A stretch of 28,850 nucleotides of DNA, from positions 1 to 28,850 of the forward strand of contig JBFXFL010000037.1 in assembly GCA_050179115.1 (NCBI GenBank). Reading direction: 5' to 3'. Below are positions 1 to 7,310 of this stretch, in pieces. Every line of letters begins with the position of its first letter. Within the stretch, counting starts at the first letter, position 1. This DNA is from JAGPUQ01 sp050179115. Lineage in GTDB: Bacteria > Pseudomonadota > Gammaproteobacteria > Pseudomonadales > Porticoccaceae. The position numbers were made by a program, and so were the translations under genes. The notes beneath the pieces were generated by a model. The model was not told where the DNA came from, ran no database searches, and saw only the letters and a program-made list of their open reading frames with translations.

Positions 1-1
1 G

Positions 2-292
2 ATCGAAAGCAATCCGGTAATCCTCTACATGAAAGGATCGCCGAATCAGCCGCAGTGCGGGTTTTCCGCGCGCTCGGTGCAGGCGTTGATGGCCTGCGGT
101 GAGCGTTTCGCCTATGTCGATATTCTGGCCAATCCCGATATTCGCGCGAATCTGCCCAAGTACGCCGATTGGCCGACGTTTCCGCAGTTGTGGGTCAAGG
201 GCGAGCTGGTTGGGGGGTGCGATATCATTACCGAGCTGTACGAAAGCGGTGAGCTGAAACGCATGGTGCAGGAGGCTACTGCGACCGCCTGA
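2..292 (+). CDS. grxD: Monothiol glutaredoxin GrxD (Grx4 type), 5' end missing
   Basis: Monothiol CGFS glutaredoxins bind a glutathione-ligated [2Fe-2S] cluster, often with BolA, and help deliver Fe-S clusters in the cytoplasm. The frame is open from base 2, before the first ATG at 29, and reads in family register (IESNPVILYMKGSP), so the gene starts upstream of the window and the ATG at 29 is internal. The CGFS active site lies at 56-67. The glutathione-contacting segments WPTFPQLWVKGELVGGCDI and the family stretch FAYVDIL are intact. Only roughly the first 15-20 residues should be missing. The gene ends in a strong terminator and converges on rnt/pyrC, a neighbourhood also known from Pseudomonas. 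The identification rests on near-complete family resemblance. Confidence 0.96.
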   Translation: MESNPVILYMKGSPNQPQCGFSARSVQALMACGERFAYVDILANPDIRANLPKYADWPTFPQLWVKGELVGGCDIITELYESGELKRMVQEATATA

Positions 293-317
293 CTCGGACC
301 GGCGCTTAGGATCCTGT

Positions 318-347
318 AAACGCGGGCAGCGATGCCCGCGTTTTTTT
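318..347 (+). terminator. Rho-independent terminator of grxD
   Basis: An 11-bp perfect stem (318-328 with 333-343), GC-rich in its middle, has a GCGA tetraloop and is followed by an uninterrupted T run from 341 to 347. It sits 25 bases after the grxD stop. The opposite strand has only three T residues, so it should work mainly on grxD transcripts. Confidence 0.93.
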
Positions 348-369
348 GTGTGGTTTCCGCTCAGTCCCG

Positions 370-1029
370 CTACCGGGCGGCGGGATTTTCCGCCGCGTCC
401 GATCCCGGTGGCCAGCCGCCCAGGGTTTGCCATTGGTTGACGATGGCGCAGAACAGCGCGGCGGTGCATTCGGCATCGTAGCGCGCGTTATGGGCGGCGC
501 GGGTATCGTAGGGGATGGCGGCGGCGGCACAGGCGCGCGCCAGCACGGTCTGGCCGAAGGCCAGACCGCCGAGCGTGGCGGTGTCGAAGCACGAAAAGGG
601 GTGAAACGGGTTGCGCTTGATGTCGCAGCGTTCCGCCGCGCGATTGACGAAGCCGAGATCAAAGTGAGCGTTGTGCGCGACCATGATCGCCCGCGTGCAG
701 TTATGGTCCGCCACAGCCTTGCGCACCGTTCTGAAGACAATCGCCAGCGCGTCCGACTCCGCTACCGCGATGCGGTCGGGATCGTCGGGATCGATACCGG
801 TGAAGTCCAGCGCGGACTGTTCGATGGCGAGTCCCGGACGGGGAATCACGCCGGTGGCCACGGTTTCGCAGGGGCGCAGCAGGCCATTCTCGTCCATGGT
901 CATGATGACCGCGGCGATTTCCAGCAGCGCGTGATGGCGGCAGTCGAAACCACCGGTTTCCACGTCGATGGCAACGGGTAAATAGCCGCGAAAACGTTCG
1001 GCCAGGCCACGGTCGGACAGGTGAGTCAA
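370..1029 (-). CDS. rnt: Ribonuclease T (DEDDh 3'-5' exonuclease)
   Basis: RNase T trims the 3' ends of tRNA and other stable RNAs as a homodimer. With the start chosen here the protein has 219 residues. All five DEDDh catalytic residues are visible: D22 and E24 (AIDVETGGFD), D124 (VAHNAHFD), H180 and D185 (HNARYDAE). Each sits one residue before its counterpart in E. coli RNase T as I recall that protein. The family stretches KRNPFHPFSCFDTATLGGLA and FGQTVL are present. The start is a TTG at 1029-1027 that overlaps the pyrC stop (TTGA), with GAGG a few bases upstream. The open frame extends further upstream through pyrC, but that part is not RNase T-like. The gene is probably translationally coupled to pyrC. 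Confidence 0.95.
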   Translation of the reverse strand: MTHLSDRGLAERFRGYLPVAIDVETGGFDCRHHALLEIAAVIMTMDENGLLRPCETVATGVIPRPGLAIEQSALDFTGIDPDDPDRIAVAESDALAIVFRTVRKAVADHNCTRAIMVAHNAHFDLGFVNRAAERCDIKRNPFHPFSCFDTATLGGLAFGQTVLARACAAAAIPYDTRAAHNARYDAECTAALFCAIVNQWQTLGGWPPGSDAAENPAAR

Positions 1030-2084
1030 GCTGGTTCCTCGGTGAGCCGGCGGGGGAGCATGTGCCAGGGCAGGGTGTCGCCGGCCGCCAGGGGCACCAG
1101 CGCATCCGTTCCCAGGCGGAGTGTCTCCGGCACCCGCCAGGCGGTCCGCTGCAGGGTGACGGTGGCGGTGTTGCGCGGGAGCCGGTAGAAGTCGGCGCCA
1201 TGGTGGCTGGCAAAGCCTTCCAGGCGATCGAGTGCTCCGGCCCGGTCGAAGGCCATGGCATACAACTCCAGCGCGGCGTGATGACTGTAGCAGCCGGCGC
1301 AGCCGCACGCCGCTTCTTTGAGTAGGCGCGGGTGTGGTGCCGAGTCGGTGCCCAGAAAGAAATGGTTGCTGCCGCTGGTGGCGGCCGCGACCAGGGCTTG
1401 GCGGTGGTTGTCCCGTTTCAGGACGGGCAGGCAATAAAAATGGGGCCGTATCCCGCCGGCCAACAGATCATTGCGGTTGAACAGCAGGTGCTGTGGCGTG
1501 AGTGTGGCTGCGACGTTGGGCGGTGCTGCGGCGATGAACTGGGCGGCTTCCCGTGTCGTGATGTGTTCGAGGACCAGACGCAGCGCCGGGAAATTCTTCA
1601 CCAGGGACGCGAAGTGGCGGTCGATGAAGATCGCTTCGCGGTCGAAGATGTCCACGTCCGGATCGGTTACTTCGCCGTGCAGCAGCAGCGGCAGATCCAG
1701 TGCCTGCATTTCTTCCAGCAGCGGAAAAACCTTATCCAGAGCGGTAACCCCGGAGTCTGAATTGGTCGTGGCGCCGGCGGGATAGTATTTCACGCCGTGG
1801 ATTATCCCGCTCTGTTTGGCGGCGCGCAGCTCGTCCACCCGGGTGTTGTCGGTGAGGTAGAGCGTCATCAGTGGTTCCCAAGTGCTCCCCGGCGGGCGGG
1901 CTGCCAGGATCCTCGCGCGGTAATGTTCGGCTTGCGCAACCGTGACCATCGGCGGGCGGAGGTTCGGCATCACCACGCCCCGACCGAACTGGCGCGTGGC
2001 GGCGGGCACCGTATCGGCCAGTATCTCGCCATCGCGCAGATGCACATGCCAATCGTCGGGCAACTTCAGGGTAACGGAATTCAT
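1026..2084 (-). CDS. pyrC: Dihydroorotase, class II (PyrC)
   Basis: PyrC reversibly cyclises N-carbamoyl-L-aspartate to dihydroorotate in de novo pyrimidine synthesis. The 352-residue protein shows the binuclear zinc ligands of class II enzymes: H13 and H15 (DWHVHLRDG), the lysine that becomes carboxylated at K99 (GVKYYPAGATTNSDSG), H136 (LLLHGEV), H174 (LEHITT) and D247 (GTDSAPH). These lie at a constant offset of three from the E. coli enzyme. The ATG at 2084 starts the family N-terminus (MNSVTLKLPDDWHVHLRDG). The 54 codons open upstream of it are compositionally different and have no family match. The gene overlaps rnt by four bases, so the two form an operon. Confidence 0.97.
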   Translation of the reverse strand: MNSVTLKLPDDWHVHLRDGEILADTVPAATRQFGRGVVMPNLRPPMVTVAQAEHYRARILAARPPGSTWEPLMTLYLTDNTRVDELRAAKQSGIIHGVKYYPAGATTNSDSGVTALDKVFPLLEEMQALDLPLLLHGEVTDPDVDIFDREAIFIDRHFASLVKNFPALRLVLEHITTREAAQFIAAAPPNVAATLTPQHLLFNRNDLLAGGIRPHFYCLPVLKRDNHRQALVAAATSGSNHFFLGTDSAPHPRLLKEAACGCAGCYSHHAALELYAMAFDRAGALDRLEGFASHHGADFYRLPRNTATVTLQRTAWRVPETLRLGTDALVPLAAGDTLPWHMLPRRLTEEPA

Positions 2085-2262
2085 TGTTTCGGGCGCGCCA
2101 GCGGGCAGTCGCCATGCTACCGAAAATGCGCTCGGGGAGACAGGCCGGTGCGAGCGGGGTAGTGGGGTACGGTGTTGCGCGGCGGAGGCTGCGGGCACAT
2201 TTGCTACGGCCCGGTAACGCAAAGCCCCCAGCCTGCTCGATACCATCAGGGCGAGAATTATG

Positions 2263-2278
2263 TGTCAATCCCTTGACA
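2263..2278. promoter_or_regulatory. Inverted repeat over the -35 box, possible operator
   Basis: TGTCAA-TCCC-TTGACA is a perfect 6-bp inverted repeat with a 4-base centre. Its right arm is also a consensus -35 hexamer for the DUF1302 promoter. A repressor bound here would block RNA polymerase. It lies in the 327-base gap between the divergent pyrC and DUF1302 genes. The regulator is unknown and no regulator gene lies next to it. The arms are short, so chance occurrence is possible. Confidence 0.35.
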
Positions 2279-2301
2279 GCGCGGGTGTGAGGTTTTAGCG
2301 T
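2273..2301 (+). promoter_or_regulatory. Candidate sigma-70 promoter for the envelope cluster
   Basis: TTGACA at 2273-2278 is a consensus -35 box. With a 17-base spacer the -10 would be TAGCGT at 2296-2301, which is a weak match. This leaves a leader of about 100 bases before the DUF1302 start. The strong -35 and weak -10 suggest an activated or regulated promoter, but only the -35 is convincing. Confidence 0.4.
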
Positions 2302-2411
2302 GCGCAGGCGCTACGCACGGGCTCGTCATGGTGACGGTGCATGCGGGAGTGATTGACCGCGCAGTAGCTGCAACTAGAAGTAAAAACCGCAGTAATTTAT
2401 AGGGGGTAGCT

Positions 2412-4205
2412 TTGAACCATTCAGCCAGTAATTCGGCAAGGTCTTGTCTTGCCCGTTTGTCAGGTAACCGACCTGATGATGCGGAGCCGGGCATCAGAAA
2501 AACCGCAATTCGACGACGATATTTGCTGGGCGCAAGCGCCCTGGCGCTGCTGGCCGGTCCGGCGGCGGCGTTCAAGATCGATTTCCAGGATCCCGAGATC
2601 AAGGCCTACCTGGATAGCACCGTGACGGCCGCCACGGCGATGCGGGTCGAGAGCGCCAAGCAACCGTCGTTTCCCGCCAGTGGCAACTGGAGTGTGTTCA
2701 ACGACGCCGGTGACATTTACAGCACGCCGCTGAGCTATGTGGGTGAGCTCAGCCTTGCCAAGGGCGATTACGGCTTTTTCTCCCGTTTTAAGTACCTGTA
2801 CGACTACACTCTGAATTCGAAAGACTGTGACAACTGCTTTGGCAATGTCCCTGCGGGTGGTCTGGACGGTGTGCCGGATGGCGCCCAGGATGCCGCGAAC
2901 AAGTTCACCCTGCTCGACTTCTTTTTCTATGGCAGCTGGACCCTGGGCGACCGCCAACTGGGGGCCCGGGTCGGTAAGCAGGTGATCAGCTGGGGCGAGA
3001 GCAACATCATGGGCGGCGGTATTGCTGCGGCGCAAAGTCCGGAAGATGTCAATGGACGGGTAACGCCCGGCTCAGAGCTGAAAGAACGGCTATTGCCCCA
3101 GGAACTGGTATCACTGTCCTATGACCTGACCGACAACTGGAGCGCCGAGGCCTATTACGTCTGGAACTGGCGCCCGAGTATTTTCATTTCGCCCGGTACC
3201 TTGTTCAGTCCCTTCGATTTCCTGGGGCCAGGCTTCAATCCGGATCTCAATGGCGTGCCCTATTCAGGCCACGACTATGCGGATCGCGGCGGTCAGTGGG
3301 GACTGGCGACGCGGTATGTGATCGAAAGCCTGAACTCGGCGGAACTGGGTTTTTACTGGGTTCGCAGCCACGGTTTTATTCCCTATCTGGAGGCCGATTT
3401 CGATCCCAGCTCACCTGTGGGGCTGAGCTACAAGTCAGTCTATGCCGAAGACCAGGACACCTATGCGGTGTCCCTGGGGGGTGAGCTGGGTACCACCGGA
3501 CTCTCCTATGGCACGGAGATCAACCTACGCGAGAACTTCATCGATACCCGCCAGTGCATGAACAATTTTGGCCTGACTGGGGTCGCGATGAAGAATCCCG
3601 CCTTTACGCCCGTGATGCCGGGTTGTGACGTGGGTGCCTCCAACACCTGGATGTGGCTGGGCAACCTCGTGATGTCCGTCGGTGGCGGTCCCTTCGGCGC
3701 CAACAAGCAGAACTATGTGTTTGATTGGGCGTTTTCCTGGATCGACGATCTCGACAACGGCGACCCGACCGACCGCATCGATGGTGAAAACCGGCGTGTC
3801 ACCGTGGCTCAGGCAAACGCCGCGACCGCCAACGGAGCGCGCGGCAATACCCTGGCACAGGTCGGAACCATTGTCGATCCGGGTCACTTCCCAGGGGTGG
3901 ATGCCCTGGACCGGCCGATCACGTCCTTCGCCTGGGGTTACACGGCGGTGGCATCGTTCGAGTACAACAATCTGTTCTGGAACCTCAATGTGAAGCCGCG
4001 CTTTGTGTTCGCGCACGGCGTCGAGGGTTACACCCCCTTTACCAGTGGCGCGATGGTCGAGAACCAGCGCACGGTGGTGTACGGGGTCACCTTCGAATAC
4101 CTGAGCTCCACGTCGCTGGACCTGGCCTACACGACCTGGTTGGGCACGGCGGGAGTTTGGGACGACCGCGACAACATCGCCGCCACATTCAAATACAGTT
4201 TCTGA
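2412..4205 (+). CDS. DUF1302 family outer-membrane beta-barrel protein
   Basis: DUF1302 proteins are predicted outer-membrane barrels of unknown substrate that are commonly encoded beside DUF1329 genes. This 597-residue protein is rich in alternating aromatic and polar strands and ends in KYSF, a C-terminal phenylalanine typical of proteins assembled by the Bam machinery. A hydrophobic signal (RRRYLLGASALALLAG, then PAAA) ends near residue 53 and is preceded by an unusually long polar N-region. The TTG start at 2412 is supported by AGGGGG at 2401-2406; a TTG at 2457 is the alternative. The RRRYLL stretch resembles a twin-arginine motif, but a barrel should use Sec. It is the first gene of a four-gene cluster and lies 11 bases before the DUF1329 gene. 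Family assignment is firm; function is not known. Confidence 0.88.
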   Translation: MNHSASNSARSCLARLSGNRPDDAEPGIRKTAIRRRYLLGASALALLAGPAAAFKIDFQDPEIKAYLDSTVTAATAMRVESAKQPSFPASGNWSVFNDAGDIYSTPLSYVGELSLAKGDYGFFSRFKYLYDYTLNSKDCDNCFGNVPAGGLDGVPDGAQDAANKFTLLDFFFYGSWTLGDRQLGARVGKQVISWGESNIMGGGIAAAQSPEDVNGRVTPGSELKERLLPQELVSLSYDLTDNWSAEAYYVWNWRPSIFISPGTLFSPFDFLGPGFNPDLNGVPYSGHDYADRGGQWGLATRYVIESLNSAELGFYWVRSHGFIPYLEADFDPSSPVGLSYKSVYAEDQDTYAVSLGGELGTTGLSYGTEINLRENFIDTRQCMNNFGLTGVAMKNPAFTPVMPGCDVGASNTWMWLGNLVMSVGGGPFGANKQNYVFDWAFSWIDDLDNGDPTDRIDGENRRVTVAQANAATANGARGNTLAQVGTIVDPGHFPGVDALDRPITSFAWGYTAVASFEYNNLFWNLNVKPRFVFAHGVEGYTPFTSGAMVENQRTVVYGVTFEYLSSTSLDLAYTTWLGTAGVWDDRDNIAATFKYSF

Positions 4206-4216
4206 GGACTTGAACG

Positions 4217-5644
4217 ATGTCGATCTACAAGCAAGTCGTATCCCTCACGGGCGCCACCCTGTTCAGCCTGGCGATAGTGCCGGTGGCCTGGGCGCAGGAT
4301 TACAACGAAAAGCCCACGGCGGCGGAGATTGCCAAACTGGGACTGGAAGGCACCGAGCTGACGCCGGCCGGAGCGATCCGCGCCGGCAATGCCGACGGGA
4401 GCATTCCGGAATGGAAGAATGAGCCGCTCAAGCCGCCGGCGGATTTCAAGCCGGGTACTTTCCACCCGGACCCGTTCGCGGCGGACAAGCCGCTGTTCAC
4501 CATTACGGCCCAGAACTACCAGCAGTACGCGGACAAGCTGACCCCGGGCCAGCAGAAGATGTTCGAGACCTACCCGGACTATGTCATGAACATTTATCCG
4601 ACCCGCCGGTCGGCGGTGTTCGGTTCGCATATCTATGAAGCAGCGTTGAAGAATGCGGGTCAGGCCAGAATCGTCATTTCGACCAAGTTTCCGGGCCTGA
4701 TCGGTTTTGAGAACGCGCGCAACGGCTGGGCCTTTCCGGTTCCCAAGAATGGTCCGCAGGCGCTGATGAACCTGATGACGCGGCCGGTGATGCCCTGGAA
4801 AGACAGCTGGGACAATATTGCACCGGTGACCAGCAGCGGCTCGTACGAAGTGAACAAGTTGTCGGTACAGCAGAACTGGCCCTACAGCGATCCCGTGAAT
4901 GGCTGGGACAACCCCAATTACGACCCGACCTCACCCGGCGGTGGACTGAAGTACTACCAGACCACCACCGCGCCGGCCAAGCAGGCCGGTCAGGTGGTGC
5001 TGGCGCGTGACCCCGTGAGCTTCGTGAGCCAGTTCCGGCAGGCGTGGAGTTACAGCCCCGGCCAGCGTCGGGTCAAGCGGGCGCCACAGATCGTCCATGA
5101 CAACCCGCTGACGTCGAGCGACGGCCTGGCCACCACCGACCAGAAGTTCGGCTTCAACGGTCCCAATGAGCGTTTTACCTGGACGCTGGAAGGCAAGACC
5201 GAGATCTATGTGCCTTACAACTCCTATAAGCTTCACACCGGCACGCTCAAGGTGACCGATATCATCACCAAGCAGGGTCGTCTGAATCAGGATCTGGCCC
5301 GTTACGAGTTGCACCGGGTCTGGAAGGTCAAGGGTACGCTCAAGGAAGGTACGACCCACGACTACGGTGTGCGGGTGATGTACGTCGACGAGGACAGCTG
5401 GTGGTTCATGCTGGCCGACAGCTACGACCGACGTAACCAGCTCTGGCGGTTGTACGAGTTGCACTCTGTCATGTACTACGATCAGGGCTACCTCGACTCG
5501 ACGATCGAGAACCAGTACGACATGCAGGCAGGCCGCATGGTGATCCTTGGTCTGGATAATGAAGACAAGGCCCCGGACCCGAGCTTCCGTGCTACTGACG
5601 ATTACTTTACGCCAGCCGAGATTCGTCGTCGCGGGGTACGTTGA
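4217..5644 (+). CDS. DUF1329 family periplasmic protein (LolA/LolB-like fold)
   Basis: The 475-residue protein has a clear signal peptide ending in VAWA before QDYNEKPTAAEI. The mature part carries DUF1329 hallmarks: the N-terminal GLEGTELTPAGA and AGNADGSIPEWKNE, a middle GGLKYYQTTTAPAKQAG, and a C-terminal half with YVPYNSYKLHTGTL, VWKVKGTLKEG and MYVDEDSWWFMLADSYDRR. DUF1329 proteins are related in fold to the lipoprotein-sorting LolA/LolB family, so a periplasmic carrier for a hydrophobic ligand is a reasonable inference, not a demonstrated role. A GAGG sequence overlapping the preceding stop gives a ribosome site about nine bases from the ATG. The gene is followed by a strong hairpin and a 421-base spacer before the next gene of the cluster. 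Confidence 0.9.
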   Translation: MSIYKQVVSLTGATLFSLAIVPVAWAQDYNEKPTAAEIAKLGLEGTELTPAGAIRAGNADGSIPEWKNEPLKPPADFKPGTFHPDPFAADKPLFTITAQNYQQYADKLTPGQQKMFETYPDYVMNIYPTRRSAVFGSHIYEAALKNAGQARIVISTKFPGLIGFENARNGWAFPVPKNGPQALMNLMTRPVMPWKDSWDNIAPVTSSGSYEVNKLSVQQNWPYSDPVNGWDNPNYDPTSPGGGLKYYQTTTAPAKQAGQVVLARDPVSFVSQFRQAWSYSPGQRRVKRAPQIVHDNPLTSSDGLATTDQKFGFNGPNERFTWTLEGKTEIYVPYNSYKLHTGTLKVTDIITKQGRLNQDLARYELHRVWKVKGTLKEGTTHDYGVRVMYVDEDSWWFMLADSYDRRNQLWRLYELHSVMYYDQGYLDSTIENQYDMQAGRMVILGLDNEDKAPDPSFRATDDYFTPAEIRRRGVR

Positions 5645-6065
5645 ACCTGGCGCCATTTCTGGGTTTTCTTGCCACCCGGAAATCGGGATGCCGAGAGACC
5701 GGGATGGCCGGGCAGGGAGCCCGGCCATCCCGGTCACGTGCGGACCTGGTGCGCAGGCCTGAACCGAGGTGATCTCGGGCGAAAATGTCGCTGATCGGAC
5801 ATGGCGGTTTGAGTTTGGTGTGTTGTAAACTCGGAACGCCCGGTCGTGGCAAGGCAACGGCTGGCGATAAAAAAAGCGAGTTGCGCGCAGACAATCAATA
5901 ACGAAGCACGCGTTTTCAAGCGCAGTGTATAGGCGCTAGGCGTAAGACGAAAAATAACCGGGCAATCGAACTTGCAGGCGGCGCGTTGGGTGGTTGTGCC
6001 AAATCCATGGTCATGAAAGCGATTGCCCGCACGCTGATCCGTACTTCAGACGCTGGGAACTGATT
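5645..6065 (+). other. 421-base intergenic spacer inside the envelope cluster
   Basis: I see no credible gene here. It holds the hairpin at 5697-5735 and then an AT-richer part (about 5850-5960) that could contain a promoter for the YCF48-RND pair, though no convincing -35/-10 pair stands out. A frame open from a TTG at 5994 runs into the YCF48 gene, but the ATG at 6066 is the better start. Confidence 0.5.
5697..5735 (+). repeat. Perfect 17-bp intergenic hairpin
   Basis: The arms 5697-5713 and 5719-5735 are exact reverse complements (left arm GACCGGGATGGCCGGGC) around a 5-base loop AGGGA. No T run follows on either strand, so it is not a standard intrinsic terminator. It lies 52 bases after the DUF1329 stop. 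It could stabilise the 3' end of a DUF1302-DUF1329 transcript or slow read-through. Confidence 0.8.
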
Positions 6066-7247
6066 ATGAAATCCAAGCATTGCCGGACGTGGGTTGCGGC
6101 CAGGTTTCCGCGCACAGGTGAAATTGTTCGCAGAAGCGCGGTTGCCAAAGTTCTGCCCTGGTCCCGACGCGGGCAGTTTGTGTTGCTGGTTGCCAGCTTG
6201 CTGGTCGTGGGCACCGTTGCGGCGGGAGAGTCCTTGCAGATTCCCGCCATTAGATCGGCTCTTGCGAGCAAGGCCCTGTTGACCGATTCGGCCCGGCTGT
6301 CGGATCGCGTGGTCGCGGTGGGTGCTTACGGCAATATCGTTTATTCGACCGATGGCAAAACCTGGACCCAGGCCAATGTGCCGTCACAGGTATTATTGAC
6401 GACGGTTTATTTCGTGGACGATCGGGAGGGTTGGGCCGCAGGCCATGACACCCTCATTTTGCATACCACCGATGGCGGCGAAAACTGGACCATTCAATAC
6501 GAGGATCCGATTCCCGGCGGTGATTTGCCCAAGCCCATACTGGATATCTATTTCGCCGACAAGCTGCACGGCTGGGCGATCGGCGCATTCGCGCTGATGC
6601 TGGTCACCGAGGACGGCGGGCTCCATTGGAAAACGGTGAGTACCGACGAACTGGGCGAGCAGCTGGAGGCGGCCGATCGCGAGCCCGAACCGAACTTCAA
6701 TGCGCTGCTCCCGCTGGATGACCGATTCCTGATTGTGGGAGAGCTGGGCACGCTGCTTTATTACGACCCGAAAGCGAGCACACCTGGCGACGATGACGCA
6801 GAGGAAGATGCTATCGATTCACTGGATGAAAATGGTTCGGAAGTGGCTGCGGATGGTGCCATGGCCGGCCCCACAAACTCGGCATGGCGCATTATCGAAT
6901 CGCCTTACGTCGGGTCGTTTTTCGGCGTCAAGCAGCTGAGTTCCGGCGAGTTGCTGATCTATGGCCTGCGCGGACACCTGTTCAGGTCCCTTGATCTCGG
7001 TAACACCTGGACCCCGATCGATACCGGCGACGCCACTACCAATATCAATGACGTCATCGAAATGGATGGTGGTGACGCGATCGTCGTCGGTGGCGGCGGC
7101 ACCCTGTTCCGCCTCAAGGCGGGCGCCGCCGCCGCGGAACGCATTCCCTACTCCGGATTCAACGGCTTCGTGTCGGTGCAAAAAATGGGCACTGATGCGG
7201 TGCTGCTGTTTGGTGACGGTGGGGCGCAGTTTTTTCAGCTCCCGTAA
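6066..7247 (+). CDS. YCF48-like beta-propeller protein of an RND transporter cluster
   Basis: The 393-residue protein is built from repeats of the YCF48/BNR type, with Asp-box-like turns such as YSTDGKTWTQ, HTTDGGENWTI, VTEDGGLHWKT and RSLDLGNTWTP and alternating WAAGH / WAIGA / IVGELG blades, giving a predicted seven-bladed propeller. A hydrophobic segment (FVLLVASLLVVGTVAAGES) near residues 38-56 acts as signal or anchor and places the propeller in the periplasm. An acidic, low-complexity insert at about 6765-6870 (DDDAEEDAIDSLDENGSE) interrupts one blade. The ATG at 6066 follows GGGA at a fair distance. Plant and cyanobacterial YCF48 assembles photosystem II; here the fold is linked to the RND gene 63 bases downstream, so a scaffold or accessory role is inferred. 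Confidence 0.86.
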   Translation: MKSKHCRTWVAARFPRTGEIVRRSAVAKVLPWSRRGQFVLLVASLLVVGTVAAGESLQIPAIRSALASKALLTDSARLSDRVVAVGAYGNIVYSTDGKTWTQANVPSQVLLTTVYFVDDREGWAAGHDTLILHTTDGGENWTIQYEDPIPGGDLPKPILDIYFADKLHGWAIGAFALMLVTEDGGLHWKTVSTDELGEQLEAADREPEPNFNALLPLDDRFLIVGELGTLLYYDPKASTPGDDDAEEDAIDSLDENGSEVAADGAMAGPTNSAWRIIESPYVGSFFGVKQLSSGELLIYGLRGHLFRSLDLGNTWTPIDTGDATTNINDVIEMDGGDAIVVGGGGTLFRLKAGAAAAERIPYSGFNGFVSVQKMGTDAVLLFGDGGAQFFQLP

Positions 7248-7310
7248 GCAGTTCGAGATCAGAGATGTGCTCATTCGGGGCACGGCTCAACGTGACGACA
7301 GGTATTTGCC

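Noticed and set aside
2412..2570. Twin-arginine export of the DUF1302 protein
   Set aside because: RRRYLL resembles the motif, but a beta-barrel must cross the inner membrane unfolded, so Sec export is more likely.
5697..5735. Intrinsic terminator after the DUF1329 gene
   Set aside because: The stem is excellent, but no T run follows on either strand, so I list it only as a hairpin.
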